A stretch of 64,000 bases of DNA from Deltaproteobacteria bacterium IMCC39524 (GTDB taxonomy: Bacteria > Desulfobacterota > Desulfuromonadia > Desulfuromonadales > BM103). This document shows positions 37,732 to 46,744 of this stretch, in pieces (positions within the stretch are counted from its first letter, which is position 1; each line of letters starts with the position of its first letter). The notes beneath the pieces were generated by a model. It was given only the letters and a program-made list of their open reading frames with translations, did not search any database and was not told the origin of the DNA. A program made the translations under genes and the position numbers. The stretch is taken from positions 1,116,001 through 1,180,000 of the forward strand of contig JARUHJ010000001.1 of assembly GCA_029667085.1 (NCBI GenBank), read 5' to 3'.

Positions 37732-38649
37732 ATGAAATGGTTCATTCCTGCAATCCTGACATCTGCCGCTCTGCTGCTCTTTCCATCCGCTGCCCTGGCC
37801 TGGGGAATCGGCGTCCACCTCCAGACCGGCGCCTGGATTCTCGACAACCTTGCCCAACTACCGGACCCTCTAAGGACGCTTCTGGCAGCTTACCCCAACG
37901 ACTACCTGTACGGCTGTATCAGTGCCGACATCACTCTCGGTAAAAAGTACACTCACTACCTGCGCCACTGCCACTCCTGGCGGATGGGTCGCAAGATCCT
38001 CAAACAAGCAAAAACAGAAAGCCATCAAGCCTGTGCTTACGGCTACCTCAGTCACCTCGCAGCCGACACCGTGGCCCATTCCTACTTCGTCCCCTTCAAG
38101 CTGATGCGTACCTACAACACGGTACTCCTCAAACACGCTTATTGGGAAATGCGCTTTGAAGCCCACGTCTCACCGGAGATCTGGCCGCTGGCTCGATCAA
38201 TCGGGCGCAAAGACTTCTCTGACAATGACAAGCTGATGCGCGGGGTCCTCTCCAACACGATCTTTTCCTTCGGCACCAACAAAAGGCTTTTCAACTCTCT
38301 GCTGCTGCTCAACCGGTTGCAGCAATATCAAAAAGTTTTGCGATCACTGGCCAAAACCTCCAAGTGGGCAATCACGGAAGAGGATCAGAAAGAGTATCTG
38401 GGACTGACCAGTGAAGCAACGCTCAGCTTCTTGCAGGACATTGACAACAGCCCCTTTTGCAAAGCAGATCCGACCGGTGAGCGCGCCCTGAATACCGCCG
38501 GCATGATTCGTAAAAACCTGAACACGCTCTGGCTCGATGGCAAACTAGGTGAGAGCGAGGCAGAAGAGATGCTTGGCGTCATCAAGATCAGGCTCAAGGA
38601 AGGGATCTGTCAGCCTGACGACCTGCTGACACTGCTCTCTGAGTCCTGA
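37732..38649 (+). CDS. Secreted zinc-dependent phospholipase C-like protein
   Basis: The 305-residue product has a Sec signal peptide (1-23, ending SAALA), and the predicted mature protein starts with Trp24 (WGIGVH). In zinc phospholipases C of Bacillus and Clostridium the mature N-terminal Trp binds zinc, and the other ligands are His, Asp and Glu. Matching candidates are H29, D66, H81, H108, D112, H116 (YGYLSHLAADTVAHSYF) and E143. The C-terminal half is helical without a recognised domain. The family is widespread in Geobacter-like genomes without known function; a lipase role is inference. It converges on coaBC with 3 bases between stops. Confidence 0.82.
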   Translation: MKWFIPAILTSAALLLFPSAALAWGIGVHLQTGAWILDNLAQLPDPLRTLLAAYPNDYLYGCISADITLGKKYTHYLRHCHSWRMGRKILKQAKTESHQACAYGYLSHLAADTVAHSYFVPFKLMRTYNTVLLKHAYWEMRFEAHVSPEIWPLARSIGRKDFSDNDKLMRGVLSNTIFSFGTNKRLFNSLLLLNRLQQYQKVLRSLAKTSKWAITEEDQKEYLGLTSEATLSFLQDIDNSPFCKADPTGERALNTAGMIRKNLNTLWLDGKLGESEAEEMLGVIKIRLKEGICQPDDLLTLLSES

Positions 38650-38652
38650 CTC

Positions 38653-39852
38653 TCATTTCCCCGACAACAGAGCCGAGGCCCTGTCGAGAAGCGTCTCGGC
38701 AACCAAAACCTTGGACATTTTAGGCAACTCTTCAACGGCACCATCGGCGCTCAAGAAACGGACGATGTTCGTATCACCATCGAAGCCGGCGCCTTCCTGG
38801 GTCACATCGTTGGCAACGATCATATCGAGATTCTTCCTGGTCAACTTCTCACGGGCATTCTTCAGCAACTCTTCTGTTTCTGCGGCAAAACCGATCAGAA
38901 TACGCGAGCCCTTCTTTTCTCCGAGCTCAGCGAGAATATCCGGATTGCGTTGCAGCTCAACCATCATCGTTTCAGAGCTGCCTTTTTTGACTTTTTGCTC
39001 ACAGCATGTCGTTGGTCGGAAATCAGCAACAGCAGCCGCCTTGATAATAATATCCGCATGCTCGGCCTCTGCCATAACCGCCTGATGCATTTCCATTGCG
39101 CTGACGACCTGAATGGTCTCGACACCATGAGGCTCAGGCAAATTCACAGGGCCGGAGACCAGCACGACCCGCGCCCCACGATGACTGGCCGCCGCGGCAA
39201 TGGCGTAACCCATTTTCCCGGAAGAATAGTTACTTAAGAAACGAACCGGATCGATCTCTTCGCGCGTAGGCCCGGCTGTCACCAGGAGTGTCTTGCCGGC
39301 AAGGTCCTGCTTGCCGAACAACGCCTGTGCAGCAAGCAAGATCTCGTGAGGATCGGGAAGCTTACCCTGCCCTTGCCAACCACAAGCCAGATCGCCATAG
39401 GCCGGAGCAATAAAATGATAACCCTGAGCTTCCAGTGTCTCCTGGTTCTTTCTGTAGAGCGGGTTTTCCCACATGTTGCTGTTCATCGCCGGAGCAAAGA
39501 GCACTTTGGCCCTGGTGGCCATGAGTGTCGTTGTTAGGAGGTCATCAGCGATGCCATTGGCCACTTTACCGATGAGGTTGGCGGTGGCTGGAGCAACCAG
39601 TAGAAGATCAGCACGATCTGCCAGTGAGATATGACCGATTTCCTGCTCCTGGATAATATTGAAGAGTTCCGTGTGAACCGGGTTGCCGGACAAGGTCTGG
39701 AATGTCAGCGGGGCAACGAACTCCTGTGCGCTGCTCGTCATGATGACGTGAACCTCTGCTCCCGCCTTAACCAGCAGACGCAAGAGTTCGGCAGCCTTGT
39801 AGGCAGCGATTCCACCTGTGACACCGAGAACAACACATTTACCTTGCAGCAT
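38653..39852 (-). CDS. coaBC: Bifunctional phosphopantothenoylcysteine synthetase/decarboxylase
   Basis: Two steps of coenzyme A synthesis: CTP-dependent joining of cysteine to 4'-phosphopantothenate, then decarboxylation. The 399-residue product has an N-terminal flavoprotein CoaC domain (about 5-175; catalytic H74 in IGHISLADRAD, PAMNSNMWENP, and the Cys lid GDLACGWQGQGKL) and a C-terminal CoaB domain (about 190-395; VTAGPTREEIDPVRFLSN, KAAAVADFRP). GGAG lies 6 bases before the ATG at 39852; an earlier start at 39864 is less likely. Confidence 0.96.
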   Translation of the reverse strand: MLQGKCVVLGVTGGIAAYKAAELLRLLVKAGAEVHVIMTSSAQEFVAPLTFQTLSGNPVHTELFNIIQEQEIGHISLADRADLLLVAPATANLIGKVANGIADDLLTTTLMATRAKVLFAPAMNSNMWENPLYRKNQETLEAQGYHFIAPAYGDLACGWQGQGKLPDPHEILLAAQALFGKQDLAGKTLLVTAGPTREEIDPVRFLSNYSSGKMGYAIAAAASHRGARVVLVSGPVNLPEPHGVETIQVVSAMEMHQAVMAEAEHADIIIKAAAVADFRPTTCCEQKVKKGSSETMMVELQRNPDILAELGEKKGSRILIGFAAETEELLKNAREKLTRKNLDMIVANDVTQEGAGFDGDTNIVRFLSADGAVEELPKMSKVLVAETLLDRASALLSGK

Positions 39853-39895
39853 TTTCAACTCCAACCTTTATCATCTAAATCAAAATGATCGTCAT

Positions 39896-39976
39896 TTAGC
39901 GCAAAGGGAAAACACCTTAGCCAAGGAAAGATTTTCTTTGCGGCATGCTTTTCACCTTTGCGTCTTTGCGTTACGC
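39896..39976. repeat. Inverted-arm element, A-type right arm
   Basis: The right arm (39933-39976) is the complement of AACGCAAAGACGCAAAGGTG plus a tail ending CCGCAAAGAAA, clearly arm A. The left side has only a short match, TAGCGCAAAGG (39897-39907). It fills the gap between the MBL hydrolase stop and the coaBC start. Confidence 0.6.
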
Positions 39977-39991
39977 TTTTAAACTTTCAGA

Positions 39992-40633
39992 TCACGCCCC
40001 ATCACCAACAAAAGGATTCATCTGCTTCTCGCGACCGATCGTGGTGTCGGACCCATGGCCCGGGTGTACGATGGTTTCTGCGGGCAGCCTGAAGAGCTTT
40101 TCTCGCACCCCTTCAACCAGGGCATCAAAATCGCCTCCGGGAAGATCGGTCCGGCCAATAGAACCGGCAAAGAGGACATCACCAACGAAAAGGTGTCCGT
40201 CACTTAAAAGGCAGAGACTGCCAGGGGAATGCCCGGGCACATGAAAAACGGAGAAGGACTGCTCACCGACCGAGAAGACATCACCTTCATTCAGAAACTT
40301 GTCGGGATCCGGGGACGGGGACACAGTCAGACCGTAAGCCTGGGCATGATTCCTGGCGTTCTGTAATAAGGGGAGATCAGCTTCATGCATCATCAGAACG
40401 GCGCCGGTTGCGTCCTTCACCTGTTGATTGGCGCCGATATGATCAAAGTGTCCGTGAGTATTGACAATCTGTTTGACTTGATAGCCATTGCTTTCAGCAA
40501 GCTGCAGAATTTGAGGGCACTCTCCGCCCGGGTCAATCACCATGGCCTCACGGGTTTTCTGACACGCGACCACGAAACAGTTGACCTGTAATGGGCCAAC
40601 ACTCAGTTGATGCACAAGAAGTCCTTCAGCCAT
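39992..40633 (-). CDS. Metallo-beta-lactamase-fold hydrolase (glyoxalase II-like)
   Basis: The 213-residue cytosolic hydrolase carries the zinc motif THGHFDH (H60, H62, D64, H65), a second His in VFHVPGHSPGSLCLL, and a downstream metal Asp in FVGDVLFAGSIGR. It lacks the C-terminal substrate domain of true glyoxalase II, so it belongs to the short GloB-like group acting on thioesters or similar. It overlaps the end of the OB/HD gene by 8 bases, hence the two are co-translated. The substrate is unknown. Confidence 0.88.
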   Translation of the reverse strand: MAEGLLVHQLSVGPLQVNCFVVACQKTREAMVIDPGGECPQILQLAESNGYQVKQIVNTHGHFDHIGANQQVKDATGAVLMMHEADLPLLQNARNHAQAYGLTVSPSPDPDKFLNEGDVFSVGEQSFSVFHVPGHSPGSLCLLSDGHLFVGDVLFAGSIGRTDLPGGDFDALVEGVREKLFRLPAETIVHPGHGSDTTIGREKQMNPFVGDGA

Positions 40634-41759
40634 CTTTATTATCCTGTCCTTCGGCCCCTGTCAGGTCGAGTTTCTTAGCCTTGAGTTGATCGCCCAGGGT
40701 ATTACTGAATTTTGCTCGGGGTTGACTGTAGCCAGACGTCTCTGTTGAATCAACAGCCTTGGTTGATTTTTCTACGGGCAAAGTTTCTCCGGGCTCAGCT
40801 ACTGGCGTTGACAATGTTCCCTTGAAGAAGTAACGATCATACAAGCGGTGATACTGAGTCCATGAGGATTCACTGTCCGGCTCTCGGGCAATGTGAGTTT
40901 GCACTCCATTAATTTTGGAGTCCAGATCATCGATGAAGTTTAGGATCACAGCTTCCATGGTTTTCGGTCGTTTTGGAGAACCGTATTCATATTGACCGTG
41001 ATGTGAGAGCAAAAGATGTTTCAGGTGAATTGCCAACTCCTGTGGAAAGTCGTGTAGAGAGCGCAACTTCTCCTCAACCAGCTCGACGCCGATCATGATG
41101 TGCCCCAGCAGTTTCCCTGCGTCCGTGTACTCGAAGGAGCGTTGGTAACGCAATTCAACCACCTTGCCAACATCATGCAGGAGAGCACCAACGACCAGCA
41201 GGTCACGGTTGATCTCAGGATAACGCTGGCTGATGTCATTCGCCAGGGCAGCAACCGCCAACGAATGTTCGAGCAGACCGCCCAGGTAGACATGATGCAT
41301 TGCTTTGGCAGCCGGCGCACGCATATAACCAGCCATAAAGGCTTGATCAGCCAGAAACGCCCGCATCAGCCTTTTCAAGTCCGGGTCGGTCAGGGCTTCG
41401 ACAAGCTCGCTCAACTCATCGACCATCTCGGCAACTGAACGCCGTGAGACAGGCAAAAAATCAGCGAGTTCGATGGAAGACTCTTCAACCCTGTCCAACT
41501 CCTGAACAACAAGCTGCATCTTACCCATATATACGCTGGCCTTGCCCGAGACCTGAACAAAATCGTCTTTTTCGAAACGTGCCGAAATTTCATCAACACG
41601 ATCCCAGATACGGCCCTCGACTTCACCGGAACAATCCATCAGCTTGAGGGTCATATAGGGACGGCCATTCTTGGCCATACCGATGATCTTGTCCCGGACC
41701 AGGAAAGGTGACGAAACCAGGTCCCGCTCCTGAATATCTTTGACAAAAACTTTTTTCAA
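40626..41759 (-). CDS. OB-fold/HD-domain protein, YhaM-like 3'-5' exoribonuclease
   Basis: The 377-residue protein has an N-terminal OB fold (about 5-95; KNGRPYMTLKLMDCSGEVEGR) and an HD domain (about 150-310; GGLLEHSLAVA with H165, ALLHDVGKV with H195-D196, LLLSHHGQYEYGSPKRPKT, and a distal DDLDSK). This arrangement is that of YhaM, a 3'-5' exoribonuclease in Bacillus that also acts on DNA. The Ser/Thr-rich tail (about 325-377) is not conserved. Exonuclease activity is inferred from the family. Confidence 0.88.
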   Translation of the reverse strand: MKKVFVKDIQERDLVSSPFLVRDKIIGMAKNGRPYMTLKLMDCSGEVEGRIWDRVDEISARFEKDDFVQVSGKASVYMGKMQLVVQELDRVEESSIELADFLPVSRRSVAEMVDELSELVEALTDPDLKRLMRAFLADQAFMAGYMRAPAAKAMHHVYLGGLLEHSLAVAALANDISQRYPEINRDLLVVGALLHDVGKVVELRYQRSFEYTDAGKLLGHIMIGVELVEEKLRSLHDFPQELAIHLKHLLLSHHGQYEYGSPKRPKTMEAVILNFIDDLDSKINGVQTHIAREPDSESSWTQYHRLYDRYFFKGTLSTPVAEPGETLPVEKSTKAVDSTETSGYSQPRAKFSNTLGDQLKAKKLDLTGAEGQDNKDG

Positions 41760-41824
41760 AAAATAACTCCCGCTTTTTTATCCGTAGTGCTTATCTGTTT
41801 TGGCTCTATAACCCAAACGAAGGA

Positions 41825-41934
41825 TTAACGCAAAGGCACGAAGGTTAGAGAAAGCCCGCAAAGAAAACCACTTCAAAAAGCGAGAATATCATCCTTAGCG
41901 TCTTTCTTGGCTTTTCTTAGCGTCTTTGCGTTAA
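41825..41934. repeat. Intergenic A-B inverted-arm element, copy 3
   Basis: Same orientation and almost the same length (110 bp) as copy 1. Left arm TTAACGCAAAGGCACGAAGG ends CGCAAAGAAAACC; the spacer ACTTCAAAAAGCGAGA matches copy 1; the right arm is the complement of TTAACGCAAAGACGCTAAGA. GGCTCTATAACCCAAA (41802-41817) flanks the A arm. It fills the 229-base gap 41760-41988. Confidence 0.82.
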
Positions 41935-41988
41935 TAAATGGTTTAACTGGTCCTGCTTTGATCTGGCTTAGCTTTGCAGCTCGAACCA

Positions 41989-43557
41989 TTAAAGTATCGA
42001 TTCAACCACCTGATCGGCAGCACGCAAACCATCCAACGCGGCACTCATGATTCCTCCTGCATAGCCTGCCCCTTCACCGGTAGGGTAAAGACCCGGATGG
42101 CTCACAGACTCGCCCCGGTCGTTACGGGGAATCCTGAGCGGTGCAGAGGTTCTGGTTTCCACACCGATCAGCACGGCTTCCGAGGTCATGAAGCCTTTCA
42201 TCTTGCGATTAAAATGCGGCAACGCCTTACGAAGTCCAGAATACACGAAATCGGGCAGAACTTCACGCAGTTCTGACTCAACAACACCCGGACGACAACT
42301 TGAACTCAGGGCTCCCTGCCCCTGACCAACAAAGCTCATCATGTTCTGTGCAGGAGCCAGGAAGCCAGCGCCGCCTACGGTAAAGGCCTTACGCTCCCAT
42401 TCCTGCTGGAAATGCATCCCCCCGAGCTTTTCTCCACCCCAGTCCTGTGGCCCCACGGTCACCACCAATGCGCTGTTGGAATATTCCCCCTTACGCGCCA
42501 TCCGACTCATGCCATTCACCACCAGGCCATCGACCTCGGAGGCGGCGTTGATCACCTCACCGCCGGGACACATGCAGAAGGAGTAGACCCCCCGACCGCT
42601 TTCGTCGTCATTGTAACGCAGCGCATAATCTGCAGCCGGCAAGCGCTCAGCAAAGGCACCATACTGTATCTGGTTGATCAATTCAGCGGGATGTTCCACA
42701 CGCACGCCAACGGCAAAGCCTTTGGCCTCAAGTTGAACAGCATTGCGATCCAGCATCAGGTAGGTATCACGCGCGCTATGCCCGGGGGCAAGAACCAGGG
42801 AATCACAAGCAAGGGTTTCTCCACCATTAAAAACGGCTCCGACGACCCGACCCTGATGAACGTCAAGATCGATGAGACATTTCTCGAAGAGGACAGTGAC
42901 ACCGAGGGTGATCAGGTGCTCTCGGAAATTGATGACAACCTTGCGCAAGCGATCGGTACCAACATGTGGGCGGGCTTCGATAAGAATATCTTCAGGAGCA
43001 CCGCAATCGACCAAGGCCTGCAAGACCGACAGCCGTTGAGGATGGTTCAAGCGTGTGGTCAACTTGCCATCGGAAAAGGTCCCTGCCCCACCCTCGCCAA
43101 ACTGAACATTACTGACGGCATCAAATTGAGCGGAAGCCCAAAAGCTCTCAACGTCTTTAATCCTCTGCTCTACAGGTCTGCCACGATCAATGAGCGTGAC
43201 GGAAACTCCGCATTCAGCAAGCCTCTTGGCTGCAAACAGCCCCGCAGGTCCCATGCCAACTACCAGCGCATGATGCTTGGCCTTAACCCTGGGTTGGACA
43301 GTCTCGGTTCTCTCAGGCAATTGCTCCAGTCGATTGCTGGCGACCCTGTCGACCAGATCAGCTTCATTTGGGCAGGAGAATTCGATCGTATAGACTTTGA
43401 GGATGCGGCTCTTTTTACGGGCATCTATGGAGCGCCTGACGATTTTGAGGTGCCTCAGAATCTTGACATCAACCCCCAGGAAATCTGCAGCCACAAGGGG
43501 AAGCTTCTGCTCATCATCCGAGACATCAAGAGTCAGATCACGCAACAACAGCGCCAT
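41989..43557 (-). CDS. FAD-dependent oxidoreductase of the COG2509 family
   Basis: The 522-residue flavoprotein has an N-terminal module (1-90), a Rossmann nucleotide-binding motif GMGPAG (101-106) followed by CGVSVTLIDRG, and conserved FGEGGAGTFSDGKLTTR and PTGEGAGYAGGIMSAALDG at the C-terminus. The family is abundant but has no proven reaction. The ATG at 43557 has GGGGA upstream and starts 28 bases after the histidine kinase stop; a longer frame to 43692 would overlap that kinase and is rejected. Confidence 0.88.
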   Translation of the reverse strand: MALLLRDLTLDVSDDEQKLPLVAADFLGVDVKILRHLKIVRRSIDARKKSRILKVYTIEFSCPNEADLVDRVASNRLEQLPERTETVQPRVKAKHHALVVGMGPAGLFAAKRLAECGVSVTLIDRGRPVEQRIKDVESFWASAQFDAVSNVQFGEGGAGTFSDGKLTTRLNHPQRLSVLQALVDCGAPEDILIEARPHVGTDRLRKVVINFREHLITLGVTVLFEKCLIDLDVHQGRVVGAVFNGGETLACDSLVLAPGHSARDTYLMLDRNAVQLEAKGFAVGVRVEHPAELINQIQYGAFAERLPAADYALRYNDDESGRGVYSFCMCPGGEVINAASEVDGLVVNGMSRMARKGEYSNSALVVTVGPQDWGGEKLGGMHFQQEWERKAFTVGGAGFLAPAQNMMSFVGQGQGALSSSCRPGVVESELREVLPDFVYSGLRKALPHFNRKMKGFMTSEAVLIGVETRTSAPLRIPRNDRGESVSHPGLYPTGEGAGYAGGIMSAALDGLRAADQVVESIL

Positions 43558-43585
43558 TATGATGTCCCCTTGTTCGTTAGAGAGA

Positions 43586-44746
43586 TCATGCCAGGGGCAA
43601 CCAGATCTGGAAGCTCGTACCTTGAGAGTTACTTTCAACGTTAATACGGCCGGCATAAGTTTTGACAATGCGCAAGACCACAGAAAGGCCAAAGCCGGTG
43701 CCGCGATCCTTGGTCGTAAAGAAAGGGTCGAAGATATTATGCAGGTGTTCTTCGGGGATGCCCCCGCCGGTATCAGAAACAGTGATCAACGCTTCTTTAT
43801 CGTCACTTTCAAGGCGCACGGAGAGGGTTCCGCCCTCCTTCATTTCGAAGAGAGCATTAGCGAAAAGATTGGAAAATATCTGTCCGAGTTCATCGGCATC
43901 CGCGAGAATGGAAGGGGTCTTTTCCCCCAGCTCAGTTTGCAGGGCAACTCCCTGGACATTCATCTGTTCAAGAAATGGTTGCAAGCTTGCTGTGATGACA
44001 CGATCGATATAAATGGTCCGCAACTGGAAGTGTGAGCGTTTACTGGTCGAAAGGAGTTTAACCAGGATCGCATCGATCCGCTCCACCTCGTTGAAGATCT
44101 TCTCCGCGTAGGATTTCATCTCAGGCTCTTCGTCCAGACCGGATGACATCACCTGGGCAAACAGACTGATTGAATTCAGAGGGTTGCGAATCTCGTGGGC
44201 CATCCCGGCAGAGAGATGTCCCAGAGCTGCCAGTTTCTCGGTCAGCAACACTTCGTGGTGGGCCATTTCAAGTTCTACCGTCTTCTGTTCGACGCGCTCC
44301 TCAAGGGTACGATTCCAACTCTCAATTTCATCCAGAAGCCGCTCCTGCTCCTGAATCAGTGCCTTGTTATGGATTTCAATTGAACGAACTCGCAGAACGT
44401 TCTCAATGCGCTCAACCAGTTTGGCGTTACTGAACGGCTTAAGGACATAGTCTGAGGCGCCAGACTTCATCAGCTCGACAGCGACTTCCTCGCTGCCCTT
44501 GCCGGTGAACATGATCACATAAGTCTCAGGGAAACGCTCACGAATCACCTTCAGAGCATCGAGACCATTCACTTTTGGCATCATGTAATCGAGCAGAACC
44601 AATGCTGGCTGCTCGCGCTCTATCATCTCGTAAGCATCAAGAGCGTTATCAACAACAGAGACATCGAAACCTCGACTGGTCAGAACCATAGACGTCAGTT
44701 CAAGGATCATCCGTTCGTCATCAACAACAAGAAGTTTTTCGCTCAT
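43586..44746 (-). CDS. Response regulator-histidine kinase hybrid
   Basis: The 386-residue cytosolic protein starts with a receiver domain (1-120; D53 in [19 protein letters not shown]), then a coiled coil (about 125-170), HisKA with H184 in [13 protein letters not shown], and HATPase (about 275-385; [22 protein letters not shown]). It has no membrane segment, so it takes its input through the receiver, probably from another kinase in a relay. Such REC-HK proteins are common in Geobacter. It precedes the COG2509 gene. No direct output partner is seen next to it, though a single-domain receiver lies 0.6 kb upstream. Confidence 0.92.
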   Translation of the reverse strand: MSEKLLVVDDERMILELTSMVLTSRGFDVSVVDNALDAYEMIEREQPALVLLDYMMPKVNGLDALKVIRERFPETYVIMFTGKGSEEVAVELMKSGASDYVLKPFSNAKLVERIENVLRVRSIEIHNKALIQEQERLLDEIESWNRTLEERVEQKTVELEMAHHEVLLTEKLAALGHLSAGMAHEIRNPLNSISLFAQVMSSGLDEEPEMKSYAEKIFNEVERIDAILVKLLSTSKRSHFQLRTIYIDRVITASLQPFLEQMNVQGVALQTELGEKTPSILADADELGQIFSNLFANALFEMKEGGTLSVRLESDDKEALITVSDTGGGIPEEHLHNIFDPFFTTKDRGTGFGLSVVLRIVKTYAGRINVESNSQGTSFQIWLPLA

Positions 44747-44837
44747 ACTTTGTGTTTCCCTTATCAGTTCACTTTGGAGCGGCTAGAATACCCGTAGCGG
44801 ACCTCTTTGACAAGTTCATAGCCATTGCCACAACAAG

Positions 44838-44864
44838 AAAAGGCAGCGTTTCCGCTGCCTTTTT
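44838..44864 (-). terminator. Rho-independent terminator of the universal stress protein gene
   Basis: Stem AAAAGGCAGCG with CGCTGCCTTTT around a TTTC loop, 23 bases past the stop of the usp gene; the minus-strand copy ends in a T-run. Confidence 0.85.
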
Positions 44865-44887
44865 CAAATCAGTCAGACCTGTAAAGG

Positions 44888-45331
44888 TCATTCCTTTATA
44901 CGTATAGTCATGACCGGAACCGGAGATTTCCTGACAACCTTCTCCGCAGTGCTGCCAAACAGGACATGATCGAGACCCGTACGACCGTGCGTTCCCAGCA
45001 CGATCAGATCGGCACTGAACTCAACGGCCTTCTTGATGATTTCATCGTAAGGAATGCCGGGGAAGACAAAAGATTCGAAATGAGCGAAATCGCCCATATG
45101 GGTGCGGCAGAATTTCTCCATCAGCTTTTCAGCGCCCTGCTCAATCTCTTCTTCCAGCTTGTCAAACGAGATATGCGGGACATAAAAGCCACGCAGATCA
45201 ACAGGTTCATTGATAATATGAACAACAATCAATTTACTGTCGAACTTACGTGCCAAGGATAGAGCCGATTGAAAAGCAAAGTCCGAACCTTCTGAGAAAT
45301 CGGTGGCAAAAAGAATGGTTTTGAAATGCAT
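44888..45331 (-). CDS. Universal stress protein (UspA family)
   Basis: The 147-residue Rossmann-like protein has the N-terminal KTILFATDFSEGSDFAFQSA and the ATP-binding motif GTHGRTGLDHVLFGSTAEKV, spaced as in the nucleotide-binding group (MJ0577-like). It probably binds ATP and helps survival under stress. AGGAGG lies 6 bases before the ATG. It is followed by its own terminator and stands 18 bases after the upstream receiver-domain gene, so both may be on one transcript. Confidence 0.93.
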   Translation of the reverse strand: MHFKTILFATDFSEGSDFAFQSALSLARKFDSKLIVVHIINEPVDLRGFYVPHISFDKLEEEIEQGAEKLMEKFCRTHMGDFAHFESFVFPGIPYDEIIKKAVEFSADLIVLGTHGRTGLDHVLFGSTAEKVVRKSPVPVMTIRIKE

Positions 45332-45349
45332 GGTAACCTCCTCATGGTT

Positions 45350-45742
45350 TCAGGACACCCGTGCTATTGACCCACCATTGAAAATCTTTTTCATCACCGA
45401 TCGCAACTCATCGAGTCGCACCGGCTTATGTAGATATTCGTAAGCGCCTAGGTTCATCGCTTCGAGATACGACTCCACACCTCCGTAAGCCGTGATCATT
45501 ATAACACTGGTACTCGGGAACTTACGGCTGAGTTCCCGCAGAAACACCAGACCATCCATTTCCGGCATATTGATATCGCTGATAACAAGATTAACCTTCT
45601 GTTGCCCCAGATAATCAAGGGCCTCGTTGCCGTCCGCAGCACTGCCTACTTCAAACCCTTCCTGGGCCAACAGCTTGGACAAACCAATCCGGGTATTTTC
45701 TTCATCATCAACGATCAGTATACGTTTTATGACTTCGCCCAA
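45350..45742 (-). CDS. Stand-alone receiver-domain response regulator
   Basis: Single REC domain of about 130 residues: RILIVDDEENTR at the N-terminus, phospho-acceptor Asp in LVISDINMPEMDG, YEYLHKPVRLDE with the conserved Lys. I propose a TTG start at 45742 with GAGG 5-6 bases upstream, since the domain begins within six residues and because longer starts (45790, 45805) fall inside or upstream of a good -35/-10 pair at 45774-45801. With no output domain it probably passes phosphate or a protein contact to a partner, possibly the nearby REC-kinase. Confidence 0.85.
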   Translation of the reverse strand: MGEVIKRILIVDDEENTRIGLSKLLAQEGFEVGSAADGNEALDYLGQQKVNLVISDINMPEMDGLVFLRELSRKFPSTSVIMITAYGGVESYLEAMNLGAYEYLHKPVRLDELRSVMKKIFNGGSIARVS

Positions 45743-45773
45743 AATGTCCTCTACTCTTGAATGATTTGTGAAA

Positions 45774-45801
45774 AGTCTAACATGAGGCATCACCCTGTCA
45801 A
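45774..45801 (-). promoter_or_regulatory. Sigma-70-type promoter for the REC/usp genes
   Basis: Minus strand TTGACA (45801-45796), 16 bases, TAGACT (45779-45774). Predicted transcription start near 45767, 25 bases before the proposed TTG start. Consensus at -35 is perfect; -10 has four of six. Confidence 0.6.
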
Positions 45802-45820
45802 GCACAAGACAGCCGAAAAA

Positions 45821-45842
45821 AATAAAAGAATATTCTTTTATT
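45821..45842. promoter_or_regulatory. 22-bp perfect palindrome upstream of the REC promoter
   Basis: Half-site AATAAAAGAAT followed directly by its complement, with no loop. It lies 20 bases above the -35 box of the REC gene and 39 bases below the stop of the nucleoside phosphorylase gene. It could be a regulator site or part of a weak terminator; the lack of a loop and of GC favours the first. Confidence 0.5.
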
Positions 45843-45880
45843 TCAGTAGGTTACAAAAAAATAAAGGTGTTGTTACTATT

Positions 45881-46744
45881 TTATCTTGGGTCAGAAACAG
45901 TTTGCCAGGCATCGACAAAGTTGCGAATAAGAAGAGGGAAAAGAAACGAGTGTTCGGCACCACAGTCGAGGACGTCCTCATGAGATAAGGCAATGCTGGA
46001 TAAGCCTGCGGCAAAATTACTGACAAAAGCGACGGCGGCGACCTGAATACCAAGATAGCGAGCCATAATGACTTCGGGGACCGTAGACATTGAGACCACA
46101 TCAGCGCCCATGGTAGAGAGAAAACGGACCTCGGCAGCTGTTTCATAGGAGGGGCCGGACAGAGCCACTAACACACCACGATGGAGCTTCATCGTGCTGC
46201 AGTCACCCTCCAGAAGCTTCACGTAAACGTCTGACTGATAAGCATCGACCATATCGACAAAAGTTTTTCCTGAAATCCCGCGCAGGGGATTATCGCCAAG
46301 CAGGTTCAGGTGGTCCTCGACCAGCATGAAGTCACCGGGACGATAGTCCGGATTGATCCCTCCGGTGGCACAAGTCAGGAGAATGCGAGGGCAACCAAGA
46401 GACGACGCAAGCCTTACCGGGAAAGAGGCCTCAAAGGCACTCAACCCCTGATAACAATGAAAGCGGCCGGAGAAGAACAGAATGTTCCAGGATGAGTATC
46501 GAACAGCGATCAACTGGCCTGCGTGCCCGGCAATTTGTCCGCAGGGGAAGCAAGGCCAGTCTGAATAATCAAAAACACCGAGAGTTTCGCCCAGCGCGGC
46601 GGTTTCATTCCAGCCCGAGCCAAGTACGACAGCTAAATCGAAGTTATCGACCTTGGTCAATCGACGCACTTCAGCACCGAGGCGGGCACCCGGATCTCCG
46701 GGACTAAAGGGCCAAGAGGTCGCGGACACGTTTTTGCAATTCAC
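45881..46744 (-). CDS. Purine nucleoside phosphorylase (PunA/DeoD-like, trimeric type)
   Basis: Splits purine nucleosides with phosphate to give the base and ribose-1-phosphate. The 287-residue product has AVVLGSGWNETA (phosphate loop), GHAGQL, SGRFHCYQG (variant of the RFHxYEG motif), TCATGGINPDYRPGDFM and the C-terminal LSHEDVLDCG. The frame starts with GTG at 46744 and overlaps the zinc-ribbon/REC gene by 41 bases; a second GTG at 46729 is possible, and neither has a good ribosome site, so it may depend on translational coupling. It ends the rodZ-type operon. Confidence 0.9.
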   Translation of the reverse strand: MNCKNVSATSWPFSPGDPGARLGAEVRRLTKVDNFDLAVVLGSGWNETAALGETLGVFDYSDWPCFPCGQIAGHAGQLIAVRYSSWNILFFSGRFHCYQGLSAFEASFPVRLASSLGCPRILLTCATGGINPDYRPGDFMLVEDHLNLLGDNPLRGISGKTFVDMVDAYQSDVYVKLLEGDCSTMKLHRGVLVALSGPSYETAAEVRFLSTMGADVVSMSTVPEVIMARYLGIQVAAVAFVSNFAAGLSSIALSHEDVLDCGAEHSFLFPLLIRNFVDAWQTVSDPR

